This document shows, one piece after another, positions 35,786 to 44,402 of a DNA stretch of 52,113 bases. The notes below the pieces were generated by a model. That model worked only from the letters and a program-made list of their open reading frames with translations, searched no databases and had not been told where the DNA came from. The DNA lies in the NCBI GenBank assembly GCA_049295655.1, contig JBAQRB010000118.1, forward strand, positions 1-52,113. Direction: 5' to 3'. Numbering within the stretch: the stretch's first letter is position 1; the number at the start of each line of letters is the position of its first letter. Position numbers and translations under genes: made by a program. The stretch is from CAJBIL01 sp049295655 (GTDB lineage Bacteria; Pseudomonadota; Gammaproteobacteria; Burkholderiales; Rhodocyclaceae).

Positions 35786-36502
35786 TTACCGACTGACCGC
35801 ACCCGCCCGGCGCGCCGCCTCCTCCGGCACGGACGGCAGGCCATTCACCTTGCGGCAGCGTTCGATGTCGCACGCCGTCGGCAGGACGTGCCGGTATTCG
35901 GTGACCAGGCGCCTCTGCGCTTCGTCCCGGCTGTAGCACTTGCCGCCCTTGCCGTCGTCGTAATAGGAGAGGACATCGACACAGCGCCGCGAGTGCGCGA
36001 CGAGTCCGAAGAAATGCCCCATTTCGTGCGAAATCACCATCTGCAGGGTTTCGCGGGCGTCGTGCGCCGGATTCCTCTGCCGCAGCAGTTCAAAGGCCGG
36101 CGGGCCGAGCGAGAGCGTGCGCCGGGTCAGGTTGGCCAGCCCGAAATGGCCGCCGCTCTCCTTGGCGCTCCACTGCACCCGGATCGAACCCGGTTGCCGC
36201 TCGGCCAGGGAAACCAGCTGACTCGGCACGCCGCATTGCGACCACGCGGCAACGGCCTTGCCGACCATCCCGGCAACCAGCGCTGGCGAAAACTCCGCCG
36301 GCGCGGCGGCGGGGTCATAAACGAAGGTCAGCGGCAAGCCGACAGCCGGGCGGTCCTGGCCATCGCCCCAGGTCAGCAGTTCGCCGCTGCGGCACTCGTT
36401 GATTTCCTGCGTGCGCACCGATTCCTGGCCCGCTGCGCAGAACGAAGCAAGGCTCAAGACGAGGCCAATGGCCAGCCCGCCCAGCCTGCCCACCCCGCCC
36501 AA
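35786..36502 (-). CDS. Secreted matrixin-like zinc metalloprotease with atypical motif
   Basis: A protein of about 238 residues with signal peptide 'GLAIGLVLSLASFCAAGQES'. The zinc motif region is 'VISHEMGHFFGLVAHSRRC': HExxH is intact, but the third His falls one residue later than in HExxHxxGxxH. The following 'VDVLSYYDDG' has Leu where the Met-turn Met is expected. 'PLTFVYDP' and 'AAWSQCGVPSQL' fit the N-terminal part of M10-type proteases. Start: TTG 36502 follows GAGAGGG with proper spacing. TTG 36532 overlaps the hemerythrin stop and lacks a site. Confidence 0.72.
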   Translation of the reverse strand: MGGVGRLGGLAIGLVLSLASFCAAGQESVRTQEINECRSGELLTWGDGQDRPAVGLPLTFVYDPAAAPAEFSPALVAGMVGKAVAAWSQCGVPSQLVSLAERQPGSIRVQWSAKESGGHFGLANLTRRTLSLGPPAFELLRQRNPAHDARETLQMVISHEMGHFFGLVAHSRRCVDVLSYYDDGKGGKCYSRDEAQRRLVTEYRHVLPTACDIERCRKVNGLPSVPEEAARRAGAVSR

Positions 36503-36524
36503 ACCACCCTCTCGTCCGGAAATG

Positions 36525-36995
36525 CTACGCAAGCAGTTTTTCGAGCGATTGGTTCAGCCAGTCGCCATTTCGCCGGCCCTGGGCAATGTCCCGCAGACTG
36601 GCCTTCACGTCGGGCACATAGGCCATGTCATCCTGCTTGATGTGGTGCAAAAGCCAGGTGCCGAGCATGTTGTGCAGCCGTTCGGCGACATCCACGCCGG
36701 CCTCGTGCCTTTCCTGCAGCTTCGTGATGCGCGTCACGAACACCTCATGAACGCCCTTGTGCAGGTCGGAAAACTTGTAGCCGGAACCTTCGAGCAGACT
36801 TTCTTCAAAGGCGAAGTGCGAGCGGGTGTAATCAATCAGATCGGCGATCACCTGACCGACCGAAAGCCGGCTCTGTTCCCGATCCGGCTCGCCGATGGCG
36901 CCCTCCAGCGCGTTGATGTAATCGACGATTTTCCGGTGCTGATTGTCGATCAGCTCAACCCCGATGTTCAGGTCTTCCGTCCATACGATGGGCAT
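36525..36995 (-). CDS. Bacteriohemerythrin
   Basis: A 156-residue oxygen-binding hemerythrin with a di-iron site. Ligands follow the family pattern: His20 in 'IDNQHRKIVDY', His and Glu in 'SHFAFEESLL', two His in 'DLHKGVHEVF', and His/Asp in 'WLLHHIKQDDMAY'. GGAGG stands four bases before the ATG, and MPIVWTEDLNIGV is the usual start. A longer upstream reading crosses a hairpin and was rejected. Likely roles are oxygen storage or delivery, or sensing in a microaerophile. It immediately precedes the metalloprotease gene. Confidence 0.92.
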   Translation of the reverse strand: MPIVWTEDLNIGVELIDNQHRKIVDYINALEGAIGEPDREQSRLSVGQVIADLIDYTRSHFAFEESLLEGSGYKFSDLHKGVHEVFVTRITKLQERHEAGVDVAERLHNMLGTWLLHHIKQDDMAYVPDVKASLRDIAQGRRNGDWLNQSLEKLLA

Positions 36996-37015
36996 TGCGC
37001 CTCCAGAAACATTCA

Positions 37016-37068
37016 AAAATACCGTCTTGCCGCGGCCATTGCGGCCGGAGACCGCGCAGCGGTATTTT
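37016..37068 (-). terminator. Nested inverted repeat between photolyase and hemerythrin genes
   Basis: Arms AAAATACCG and CGGTATTTT are 35 bases apart, with a GC-rich inner GGCC stem. On the minus strand the 3' arm reads CGGTATTTTTG, so it may terminate photolyase transcription 34 bases after its stop. Confidence 0.5.
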
Positions 37069-37101
37069 AGTTGAATCGAATGGACATTGGAACGCCGCGC
37101 C

Positions 37102-38532
37102 TTATTCAGCCGCTGTCTTGAACAGCGCGAGCGTCTTGATTCTGGCGACACCGTGATCGACGATCGGCAACGGATAGTCGCGCCCGAGCGCGACCCCGCA
37201 ACGCGCCTGCTCAGCCGGCAGCATCAGCCAGGGTGCATGGATGAATTTGTCGGCGCAGTTGGCCAGCTCGGGAACGTAGCGGCGGATGAAGCGCCCCTGC
37301 CCGTCGAAGTTTTCCGACTGGGTGACCGGATTGAAGATGCGGAACCACGGCTGGGCATCGCAGCCGGTGGAAGCGACCCACTGCCAGCCGCCGTTATTGG
37401 CCGCAAAGTCGAAGTCCAGAAGATGCTGCGCAAAATAGCGCTCGCCCCAGCGCCAGTCGATGTGCAGGTCCTTGACCAGGAACGAGGCGGCCACCATGCG
37501 CAGACGGTTGTGCATGCTGCCGGTCTGCTTGAGCTGGCGCAGCGCGGCGTCGATCAGCGGGAAGCCGGTGCGCGCCTCGCACCAGGCGGCAAATTTTTCC
37601 CGGTCGTTCGGGAAAGCGATGGCGTTGAATTTCGGCTTGAAGGCCTGCCCCTGCGAGAGGCACGGGTGGTGGTACAGCAGCATCTGGTAGAACTCGCGCC
37701 AGATCAGCTCGCTGAGCCAGGTTTCCGCGCCCTTGCCGCCCGTGTAGTGGGCGTGCGCTGCCAAGCGGCGGATCGAGATCGTGCCGAAGCGCAGATGCGT
37801 GGACAGATCGGAGACGCCCTGCGCGGCCGGGAAATTGCGTGCCTCGTGGTACTGCGCGATGCGCTGCGTGAAATCGGCAAACAGCCGTTCGGCCCCCGCT
37901 TCGCCGGTCGGCAGCGCCAGCGTTTGCAGATTGGTGCGAACAAAACCCAGCGCTTCGAGCGACGGCATAGCACCAGCCGCCCGCGGCGCCAATGCGGCAA
38001 AGTATTTTTCGACCGGATAGGCGCGCAGGTAGAAACCGTCGAGCTTCTTCAGCCAGGCATTCTTGTACGGCGTGAAGACGCTGAACGGCGTGCCGGCGCC
38101 GGTGAGGATTTCGGACTGCTCGAAAACCACCTGGTCCTTGCTCTGCGCAAAGGCAATCCCGGACTGCGCCAGCGATGCCTCGACGGCAGCATCGCGCGCC
38201 ACGGCATCCGCTTCGTAATCGCGGTTGCAGAAAACCGCCTGCACATCGAGTTCCTGCGCCAGACGCGGAATCAGCTCGCTCGCCCGCCCGTGCAGGACGT
38301 GCAGCGAACCGCCCTGTTGCCGCAGCTGTTCGCGCAGCTCGACGAGGCAATGCCAGATGAACTCGACCCGGCGATCCTGTTTGTCGGCCAGCCGATCGAG
38401 GATGTCGGTGTCGAAAACGAAGACGCAATGCACCGCCGCACTGCCTTTCAGCGCGTGATAGAGCGCCGCCTGGTCGTGCACTCGCAGGTCGCGGCGGAAC
38501 CAGCAGAGGGCGCGGGGATAAAGCGGGTTCAT
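37102..38532 (-). CDS. phrB: Deoxyribodipyrimidine photolyase (class I CPD)
   Basis: A 476-residue flavoprotein that uses blue light to reverse cyclobutane pyrimidine dimers. The N-terminal antenna domain starts 'RALCWFRRDLRVHDQAAL'. The C-terminal FAD domain has 'STHLRFGTISIRRLAAHAHY', 'ELIWREFYQMLLYHHP', 'NRLRMVAASFLVKDLHIDWRWGE', 'DFDFAANNGGWQWVASTGCDAQPWFRIFNP', all classical photolyase blocks including the electron-transfer Trp residues. Length matches E. coli PhrB (472). Confidence 0.96.
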   Translation of the reverse strand: MNPLYPRALCWFRRDLRVHDQAALYHALKGSAAVHCVFVFDTDILDRLADKQDRRVEFIWHCLVELREQLRQQGGSLHVLHGRASELIPRLAQELDVQAVFCNRDYEADAVARDAAVEASLAQSGIAFAQSKDQVVFEQSEILTGAGTPFSVFTPYKNAWLKKLDGFYLRAYPVEKYFAALAPRAAGAMPSLEALGFVRTNLQTLALPTGEAGAERLFADFTQRIAQYHEARNFPAAQGVSDLSTHLRFGTISIRRLAAHAHYTGGKGAETWLSELIWREFYQMLLYHHPCLSQGQAFKPKFNAIAFPNDREKFAAWCEARTGFPLIDAALRQLKQTGSMHNRLRMVAASFLVKDLHIDWRWGERYFAQHLLDFDFAANNGGWQWVASTGCDAQPWFRIFNPVTQSENFDGQGRFIRRYVPELANCADKFIHAPWLMLPAEQARCGVALGRDYPLPIVDHGVARIKTLALFKTAAE

Positions 38533-38566
38533 CTTGTCGTCAGCATAAAAAAAACGGGGTGTCTCG

Positions 38567-39508
38567 TCACAGCTGGTATTCGTCGCCGTGCCCGGCCATC
38601 GCCATATCGACGGCGCGGCGGGTGAGCTGCGGCGCGAACAGTTCGATCAGGTCGTACTCGAAACGCCGCACGTAGGTGCCGCGCCGCAGGCCGATGCGCG
38701 TCGTGTTCGAGCCGAACAGCTGGCCGGCTTCGATCGCCTGCAGCCCGGTGTCGCGCGCCGCGTCGTAGGCCTGGTGCGCGATGATGCCAAGGCCGAGGCC
38801 CAAGCTGACGTAGGTCTTGATCACGTCGGCGTCGATCGCCGCGAGAACGACGTTCGGCGTCAGCTGCGCGCGCTCGAAGGCCTTGCTGATGCGCGAGCCG
38901 CCGGTAAACGCCGAATCGTAGGTGATCAGCGGCCAGCGCGCCAGTTCGGCGAGCGACAGCGGCCGCCCGTCGAGGATCGCGTGGCCGTCGGGGGCGATCA
39001 CGCAGTGCGTCCATTGATGGCACGGCAGCATCAGCAGCTGCGGGTACTGGTCGAGCGCCTCGGTGGCGATGGCGATGTCGGCTTCGCCCTTCAGCGTCCA
39101 TTCGGCGATCTGCGTCGGGCTGCCCTGGTGCATCGACAGGCGAACCTTCGGATGTTTCGCAACGAAGCGCGCGACCACCGACGGCAGCGCGTAGCGCGCC
39201 TGCGTATGCGTCGTCGCGATGACCAGCGCGCCGGACTCGCCGTCGGCGTACTCCTCGCCGACCCGCTTCATGTTCTCGGCTTCGTGCAGGATGCGCTCGG
39301 CGATCGCCAGGATCGCCCGCCCCGGCTCGGTGACGCTGGTGAGGCGCTTGCCGCTGCGCTCGAAAACGACGACGCCGAGTTCGTCCTCGAGCAGCTTGAT
39401 CTGCTTGGAAACGCCGGGCTGCGAGGTGTAGAGCGCCTCGGCGGCATCCGAGACATTGAGGCCGCGGCGGGCTACTTCAACAAGGTAACGCAGTTGCTGG
39501 AGTTTCAT
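38567..39508 (-). CDS. cysB: LysR-type regulator CysB
   Basis: A 313-residue CysB, activator of sulfate assimilation that responds to O-acetylserine. The helix-turn-helix is 'LNVSDAAEALYTSQPGVSKQ', with the CysB-type 'LLEDELGVVVFERSGKRLTS'. The effector domain has 'IATTHTQARYALPSVVARF' and 'YDSAFTGGSRISKAFE', both typical of CysB/Cbl. It is divergent from the sulfite exporter and the whole cys block. The start MKLQQL is the usual CysB N-terminus, and an ATG four codons earlier is less conserved. Confidence 0.94.
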   Translation of the reverse strand: MKLQQLRYLVEVARRGLNVSDAAEALYTSQPGVSKQIKLLEDELGVVVFERSGKRLTSVTEPGRAILAIAERILHEAENMKRVGEEYADGESGALVIATTHTQARYALPSVVARFVAKHPKVRLSMHQGSPTQIAEWTLKGEADIAIATEALDQYPQLLMLPCHQWTHCVIAPDGHAILDGRPLSLAELARWPLITYDSAFTGGSRISKAFERAQLTPNVVLAAIDADVIKTYVSLGLGLGIIAHQAYDAARDTGLQAIEAGQLFGSNTTRIGLRRGTYVRRFEYDLIELFAPQLTRRAVDMAMAGHGDEYQL

Positions 39509-39518
39509 CGCACAGCTC

Positions 39519-39533
39519 ATAACAAAAAGTTAT
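39519..39533. promoter_or_regulatory. LysR-type dyad ATAAC-N5-GTTAT, candidate CysB site
   Basis: A perfect dyad at the start of the A+T-rich 102-base divergent region between cysB and the sulfur operon. It lies 11 bases from the cysB start, suiting autoregulation, and upstream of the plus-strand operon. The assignment to CysB is inference from position and from the LysR T-N11-A-like layout. Confidence 0.55.
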
Positions 39534-39610
39534 ATCACTCTAACTTACTATTCTTTTTCTATCAAACAGGGGACTGATACGATGCGCGGACTTTCTTATT
39601 GCGGTGCATC

Positions 39611-40387
39611 ATGGACTGGCTCTACACCCTCTCTGGATTCGTTGTCGGAGCGATCGTCGGACTGACCGGCGTCGGCGGCGGCTCGCTGATGACGCCGCTG
39701 CTGGTCCTGCTGTTCGGCATCCATCCGGCGACGGCGGTCGGCACCGACCTGCTCTACGCGGCAATCACCAAGGCCGGCGGCACCACGGTCCATGCCAAAA
39801 AAGGCCACGTCGACTGGCGGATCACCGGCCTGCTGGCCAGCGGCAGCCTGCCTGCCGCGATGCTGACCATCTGGGCGCTGTCGCACCTGCCCAAGCAGAG
39901 TCCGGCGGTGACCCACATCATCTCGTCGTCGCTCGGCGTCGCGCTGCTGCTCACCGCCTGCGCCATCGTCTTTCGCAAGAACATCCAGAAATATGCGCTG
40001 TCCCATGCAGACGATTCGGCGCATACCCGCCTGCAGGCGCCGATCACGGTCGCCGTCGGCGCGCTGCTCGGCGTCGTCGTCACCATCTCGTCGGTCGGCG
40101 CCGGCGCGCTGGGCGTTGCCGTGCTTTTCTTCCTCTACCCCAGGCTGCCGGCGATCCGCATCATCGGCAGCGATCTGGCGCACGCGGTGCCGCTGACCCT
40201 GGTCGCCGGCGTCGGCCACTGGATGATCGGCAGCGTCGACTGGGCGCTGCTGAGCAGCCTGCTGCTTGGTTCGCTACCCGGCATCTGGCTTGGCAGCCAT
40301 GCTTCGGCTAAAGTGCCGGACCGTTTCCTGCGACCGATCCTCGCCACGATGCTGGTGCTGGTCGGCGGCAAATTGATTGCTTTGTAA
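39611..40387 (+). CDS. TauE/SafE-family sulfite/organosulfonate exporter
   Basis: A 258-residue integral membrane protein with about eight hydrophobic segments and the two TauE repeats: 'GFVVGAIVGLTGVGGGSLMT' and 'GALLGVVVTISSVGAGALGV'. It sits first in the sulfate-assimilation block, so export of sulfite or a related anion (overflow protection for the reductase step) is the likely job. ATG 39611 was chosen. A TTG four codons upstream is possible. Its own ribosome-binding site is weak. cysI follows after 26 bases. Confidence 0.9.
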   Translation: MDWLYTLSGFVVGAIVGLTGVGGGSLMTPLLVLLFGIHPATAVGTDLLYAAITKAGGTTVHAKKGHVDWRITGLLASGSLPAAMLTIWALSHLPKQSPAVTHIISSSLGVALLLTACAIVFRKNIQKYALSHADDSAHTRLQAPITVAVGALLGVVVTISSVGAGALGVAVLFFLYPRLPAIRIIGSDLAHAVPLTLVAGVGHWMIGSVDWALLSSLLLGSLPGIWLGSHASAKVPDRFLRPILATMLVLVGGKLIAL

Positions 40388-40413
40388 CAAGCGCACTATA
40401 AAAGGAGCGACGA

Positions 40414-42117
40414 ATGTATCGCTACGACAGTACCGACCAACAATTGATCAACGAGCGCGTCGCCCAGTACCGCGGCCAGATTGCGCGCAACCTGGCCGGC
40501 GAGCTGTCCGACGATGAACTGCGCCCGCTGCGCCTGCAGAACGGCCTCTACATCCAGCGCCACGGTCCGATGCTGCGCATCGCGATCCCCTACGGCATGC
40601 TGGCCGCCGCCCAGTTGCGCAAGCTGGCCGAGATTTCGCGCCGCTACGACCGTAGCGTCGGCCACTTCACGACGCGCCAGAACATGCAGCTCAACTGGCC
40701 GAAATTCGAGGAAACGCCGGAAATCCTCGGCGAACTGGCGACCGTTGAAATGCACGCGATCCAGACCTCGGGCAACTGCATCCGCAACATCACGACCGAC
40801 CACTTCGCCGGCGTCGCGCCCGACGAGCTGACCGATCCGCGCCCGTACTGCGAAGTGCTGCGCCAGTGGTCGACCTTCCACCCGGAATTCGCCTTCCTGC
40901 CGCGCAAGTTCAAGATCGCCGTCAATGCCGCGGCGCAGGACCGCGCCGTCATCCGCGCGCACGACATCGGCCTCGAAGTCGTGCGCAACGACGCCGGCGA
41001 ATGGGGCGTCAAGGTCTTCGTCGGCGGCGGCCTCGGCCGCACGCCGATCCTCGGCAAGGTAGTGCGCGACTTCCTGCCGCGCCGCCACCTGCTCTCGTAT
41101 CTCGACGCCGTGCTGCGCGTCTACAACCTGCACGGCCGGCGCGACAACGCCTACAAGGCGCGCATCAAGATCCTCGTGCAGGCGCTCGGCGTCGAGGAAT
41201 TCGGCCGCCAGGTCGACGCCGAATGGGCGCGCCTGAAGGACGGCCCGACGACGCTCGACGACGCCGAATTCGAGCGCATCGCCGCGCACTTCGCGCCGCC
41301 GGCCTACGCCGCCCTGCCCGCCGAAGACGCGGGCTACGCCGCACGCCTCAAGGAAGACAAGGCCTTCGCCAGCTGGGCCGGGCGCAGCGTGCATGCGCAC
41401 AAGGTGGCGGGCTACAGTGCGGTTACCCTGTCGCTGAAGAAAACCGGCGTCGCGCCGGGCGACATCACCGACCGGCAGATGGAAGTCGTCGCCGACCTCG
41501 CCGAGCGCTTCAGCTTCGGCGAACTGCGCATCAGCCACGAACAGAACGTCGTGCTGTCCGACGTCAAGCAGGGCGAACTCTACGAAGTCTGGCAGATCGC
41601 CCGCCAGAACGGACTGGCGACGCCGAACATCGGCCTGCTCACCGACATCATCTGCTGCCCGGGCGGCGACCTCTGCGCGCTGGCCAACGCACGCTCGGTG
41701 CCGGTCGCCGAAGCCGTGCAGCAGCTGTTCGACGACCTCGACTATCTGCACGACATCGGCGACATCACGCTGAACATCTCGGGCTGCATGAACTCGTGCG
41801 GCCACCACCACGTCGCGGCGATCGGCATCCTCGGCATCGACAAGGCCGGCGAGGAGTGGTACCAGATCACGGTCGGCGGCCAGCAGGGCAATGGCGCGGC
41901 GATCGGCAAGGTGATCGGCCCGTCGTTTGCCGCCGAAGAAGTGCCGCCGGTGATCGAGGCGCTGATCACCGTCTATCTCGAACAGCGCACGCCAACCGAG
42001 CGCTTCGTCGACACGCTGCAACGGATCGGCGTCGAGCCGTTCAAGGCACGCGCCTACGAAGGACGCGACAAGCGCAAGACGGCCCACCGCGCCGAGGAGG
42101 AAACAAGCAATGGCTAA
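40414..42117 (+). CDS. cysI: Assimilatory nitrite/sulfite reductase hemoprotein
   Basis: A 567-residue siroheme and 4Fe-4S reductase that takes sulfite to sulfide in six electrons. Ferredoxin-like half-domains have 'VGHFTTRQNMQLNW' and 'ISHEQNVVLSDV'. The cluster cysteines are Cys415, Cys421 ('CCPGGDLC') and Cys458, Cys462 ('SGCMNSCGHHH'). No CysJ flavoprotein gene is nearby, so electrons probably come from ferredoxin or another donor. AAAGGAG is before the ATG. The stop overlaps the DUF934 start by eight bases. Sulfite rather than nitrite is favoured by the cys context. Confidence 0.93.
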   Translation: MYRYDSTDQQLINERVAQYRGQIARNLAGELSDDELRPLRLQNGLYIQRHGPMLRIAIPYGMLAAAQLRKLAEISRRYDRSVGHFTTRQNMQLNWPKFEETPEILGELATVEMHAIQTSGNCIRNITTDHFAGVAPDELTDPRPYCEVLRQWSTFHPEFAFLPRKFKIAVNAAAQDRAVIRAHDIGLEVVRNDAGEWGVKVFVGGGLGRTPILGKVVRDFLPRRHLLSYLDAVLRVYNLHGRRDNAYKARIKILVQALGVEEFGRQVDAEWARLKDGPTTLDDAEFERIAAHFAPPAYAALPAEDAGYAARLKEDKAFASWAGRSVHAHKVAGYSAVTLSLKKTGVAPGDITDRQMEVVADLAERFSFGELRISHEQNVVLSDVKQGELYEVWQIARQNGLATPNIGLLTDIICCPGGDLCALANARSVPVAEAVQQLFDDLDYLHDIGDITLNISGCMNSCGHHHVAAIGILGIDKAGEEWYQITVGGQQGNGAAIGKVIGPSFAAEEVPPVIEALITVYLEQRTPTERFVDTLQRIGVEPFKARAYEGRDKRKTAHRAEEETSNG

Positions 42118-42628
42118 GATCATCAAGGACCAGCAGATCGTCGACGACCCGTGGCAGCTGATCCAGCTTGCCGAAGGCGAAAGCGCCGAAACGCTCGCGC
42201 TGCCGCTGCTGCCCCATTCGCCGCTGATCGTTCCGCTCGCGCTCTGGCTGGCGCGCAAGGCCGAACTCGCGGCGCGCAGCGCGCCGCTCGGCGTCTGGCT
42301 CGACAGCAACGAAGGGCCGGAAGCGATTGCCGCCGACCTCGACCACTTCGCGCTGATCGGTGTGAATTTTCCGAAATTCACCGATGGCCGCGGCTTTTCG
42401 ACGGCGCGTCTGCTGCGCGAACGCTACGCCTACCGCGGCGAGATCCGCGCGCTCGGCGACGTGCTGCAGGACCAGCTCTTCTTCATGAAGCGCTGCGGTA
42501 TCGACGCCTACGCCGTACGCGCCGACAAGAACATCGAAGCGGCGCTGGCCGGCCTGCGCGACTTCAGCGAAAGCTACCAGGCCGCGGTCGACCAGCCGCA
42601 GCCGCTCTTCCGCCGCCGCAGCGCATAA
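42110..42628 (+). CDS. DUF934 family protein of the sulfite reductase operon
   Basis: A 172-residue soluble protein: 'MAKIIKDQQIVDDPWQLIQL', 'LGVWLDSNEGPEAIAADLDH', 'FPKFTDGRGFSTARLLRERY' and 'GDVLQDQLFFMKRCGIDAYAV'. This is the DUF934 family regularly encoded next to single-subunit CysI in betaproteobacteria and other proteobacteria. It is translationally coupled to cysI (8-base overlap). A role in electron delivery to, or assembly of, the reductase is inferred from that association. No cofactor motif is visible. Confidence 0.9.
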   Translation: MAKIIKDQQIVDDPWQLIQLAEGESAETLALPLLPHSPLIVPLALWLARKAELAARSAPLGVWLDSNEGPEAIAADLDHFALIGVNFPKFTDGRGFSTARLLRERYAYRGEIRALGDVLQDQLFFMKRCGIDAYAVRADKNIEAALAGLRDFSESYQAAVDQPQPLFRRRSA

Positions 42629-42638
42629 GGGATACGCG

Positions 42639-43361
42639 ATGAGTATCAACGTCAATCTGAACGATCAAGCGCTGCTCGACTCAGTCGCCGCCAAGAGCGC
42701 GGCAGCGCGCACGCTGCTGCGCCGGATCGCCGCCGACTTCGCGCCGGCCGTTTTCGCCAACAGCCTCGGCGCCGAGGACATGGTGCTGACCGACCTGATC
42801 GTCAAGGAAAAGCTAGCCATCGAGATCTTTTCGCTCGACACCGGCCGCCTGCCGCTCGAAACCTACGACCTGATCGCCGAAGTGAAAAAGCACTACGGCA
42901 TTGCGCTCAAGTTGTATTATCCGCGCCACGATCTGGTCGAAGCCTATACGCGGACGAACGGCATCAATGCCTTCTACGAATCGGTCGAGCTGCGCAAGGG
43001 CTGCTGCTACGTGCGCAAGGTCGAACCGCTGCAACGCGCGCTGGCCGGCCAGAAAGCCTGGATCACCGGCATGCGTGCGCAGCAGTCGGCGACGCGCGAA
43101 GGCTTGCCGGTGCAGGTATTCGACGAAGGCAACGGGCTCGAGAAGTTCAACCCGCTGTCCGACTGGAGCGAAAAGGAAGTCTGGGCGTACCTCAAGTTGA
43201 ACCAGGTGCCGTACAACGCGCTGCACGACAAGTTCTACCCGAGCATCGGCTGCGCGCCATGCACGCGCAGCGTGACGCCGGGCGAAGATGTCCGCTCGGG
43301 GCGCTGGTGGTGGGAGAATCCGGAATCGAAGGAATGCGGCTTGCACGTCAAGCACGCTTGA
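42639..43361 (+). CDS. cysH: Adenylylsulfate (APS) reductase
   Basis: A 240-residue thioredoxin-dependent reductase. 'FANSLGAEDMVLTDLIVKEK' is the PP-loop region. Paired cysteines 'KGCCYVRKVEPL' (about 122/123) and 'GCAPCTRSV' (about 205/208) bind a 4Fe-4S cluster, which marks APS rather than PAPS specificity. This agrees with the lack of an APS kinase (cysC) in the block. The catalytic Cys is in 'ESKECGLHV' near the C-terminus. It lies between DUF934 and cysD with short gaps. Confidence 0.95.
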   Translation: MSINVNLNDQALLDSVAAKSAAARTLLRRIAADFAPAVFANSLGAEDMVLTDLIVKEKLAIEIFSLDTGRLPLETYDLIAEVKKHYGIALKLYYPRHDLVEAYTRTNGINAFYESVELRKGCCYVRKVEPLQRALAGQKAWITGMRAQQSATREGLPVQVFDEGNGLEKFNPLSDWSEKEVWAYLKLNQVPYNALHDKFYPSIGCAPCTRSVTPGEDVRSGRWWWENPESKECGLHVKHA

Positions 43362-43383
43362 ACGCAAATTCACAGGTGAATCA

Positions 43384-44304
43384 ATGAGTACTGCAACACT
43401 CTCGAAAGCAAGCCTTTCACACCTCGACTGGCTCGAATCCGAAGCCATCCACATCATGCGCGAGGTCGCCGGCCAGTGCAGCAATCCGGTGCTCCTCTTC
43501 TCGGGCGGCAAGGATTCGATCTGCATGCTGCGCGTCGCCGAAAAGGCGTTCCGTCCGGGCAAGTTCCCCTTCCCGCTGATGCACATCGACACCGGCCACA
43601 ACTACAAGGAAGTCACCGATTTCCGCGACAAGCGCGCTGCCGAACTCGGCGAGCGCCTGATCGTGCGCTCGGTCGAGGATTCGATGGCGCGCGGCACCGT
43701 CGTGCTGAAATCGGAAGGCGAATCGCGCAACAAGCACCAGTCGGTCACCCTGCTCGAAGCGATCGAGGAATTCGGCTTCGACGCGTGCATCGGCGGCGCG
43801 CGGCGCGACGAGGAAAAGGCGCGCGCCAAGGAGCGCATCTGCTCGTTCCGCGACGAATTCGGCCAGTGGGACCCGAAGAACCAGCGCCCCGAACTGTGGG
43901 ACCTCTACAACGCGCGCGCCTTCAAGGGCGAGAACATCCGCGTCTTCCCGATCTCGAACTGGACCGAAATCGATGTCTGGCAATACATCGAGCGCGAGAA
44001 GCTCGAACTGCCGTCGATCTACTTCGCGCACCAGCGGAGAATCGTGCACCGCCAGGGCGGCATGCTGCCGGTCACCGACGTCACGCCGGCGCGTGCCGGT
44101 GAAGTCATCGAAACGCTGACCGTGCGTTTCCGCACCGTCGGCGACATCACCTGCACGGCGCCGGTCCTGTCGGACGCCGACAGCGTCGCCAAGATCATCG
44201 AGGAAACGGCGACGACGACGATCACCGAACGCGGCGCGACGCGCCTCGATGACCAGACGTCGGACGCTTCCATGGAACAACGCAAGAAAGAGGGCTACTT
44301 CTGA
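43384..44304 (+). CDS. cysD: Sulfate adenylyltransferase small subunit
   Basis: A 306-residue CysD, catalytic subunit of ATP sulfurylase. The PP-loop is 'LLFSGGKDSICMLRVAEKAF' (about 38-57). 'IGGARRDEEKARAKERICSF', 'NWTEIDVWQYIEREKLELPS' and 'MEQRKKEGYF' at the C-terminus are diagnostic. The protein is intact. Its TGA overlaps an ATG (TGATG) that would have coupled it to the next gene. That gene is now a toxin-antitoxin insert rather than cysN. Confidence 0.96.
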   Translation: MSTATLSKASLSHLDWLESEAIHIMREVAGQCSNPVLLFSGGKDSICMLRVAEKAFRPGKFPFPLMHIDTGHNYKEVTDFRDKRAAELGERLIVRSVEDSMARGTVVLKSEGESRNKHQSVTLLEAIEEFGFDACIGGARRDEEKARAKERICSFRDEFGQWDPKNQRPELWDLYNARAFKGENIRVFPISNWTEIDVWQYIEREKLELPSIYFAHQRRIVHRQGGMLPVTDVTPARAGEVIETLTVRFRTVGDITCTAPVLSDADSVAKIIEETATTTITERGATRLDDQTSDASMEQRKKEGYF

Positions 44305-44340
44305 TGCCTTACCGTAAAGGCAAGGTCGTTCAGCCCATTA

Positions 44341-44369
44341 TTGCGGAAGAAAACCGAGCGACGTACAAT
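44341..44369 (+). promoter_or_regulatory. Sigma-70-like promoter of the inserted toxin-antitoxin module
   Basis: TTGCGG, exactly 17 bases, TACAAT, starting 37 bases after the cysD stop and ending 33 bases before the antitoxin ATG. Confidence 0.65.
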
Positions 44370-44388
44370 GAAAAAAACACCGTTGTAC
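44363..44388. promoter_or_regulatory. Inverted repeat GTACAA-N14-TTGTAC, probable antitoxin operator
   Basis: Perfect 6-base half-sites two helical turns apart. The left half overlaps the -10 hexamer and the right half precedes the ribosome-binding site, as expected for autorepression by the antitoxin. Confidence 0.6.
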
Positions 44389-44402
44389 AAAAGGAGTCCG
44401 CG

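Noticed and set aside
44304..44402. 33-residue N-terminal extension of the Phd-like antitoxin from an ATG overlapping the cysD stop
   Set aside because: It would be translated through the promoter and operator. ATG 44403 has a proper AGGAG site. The overlap is better read as an operon-junction relic.
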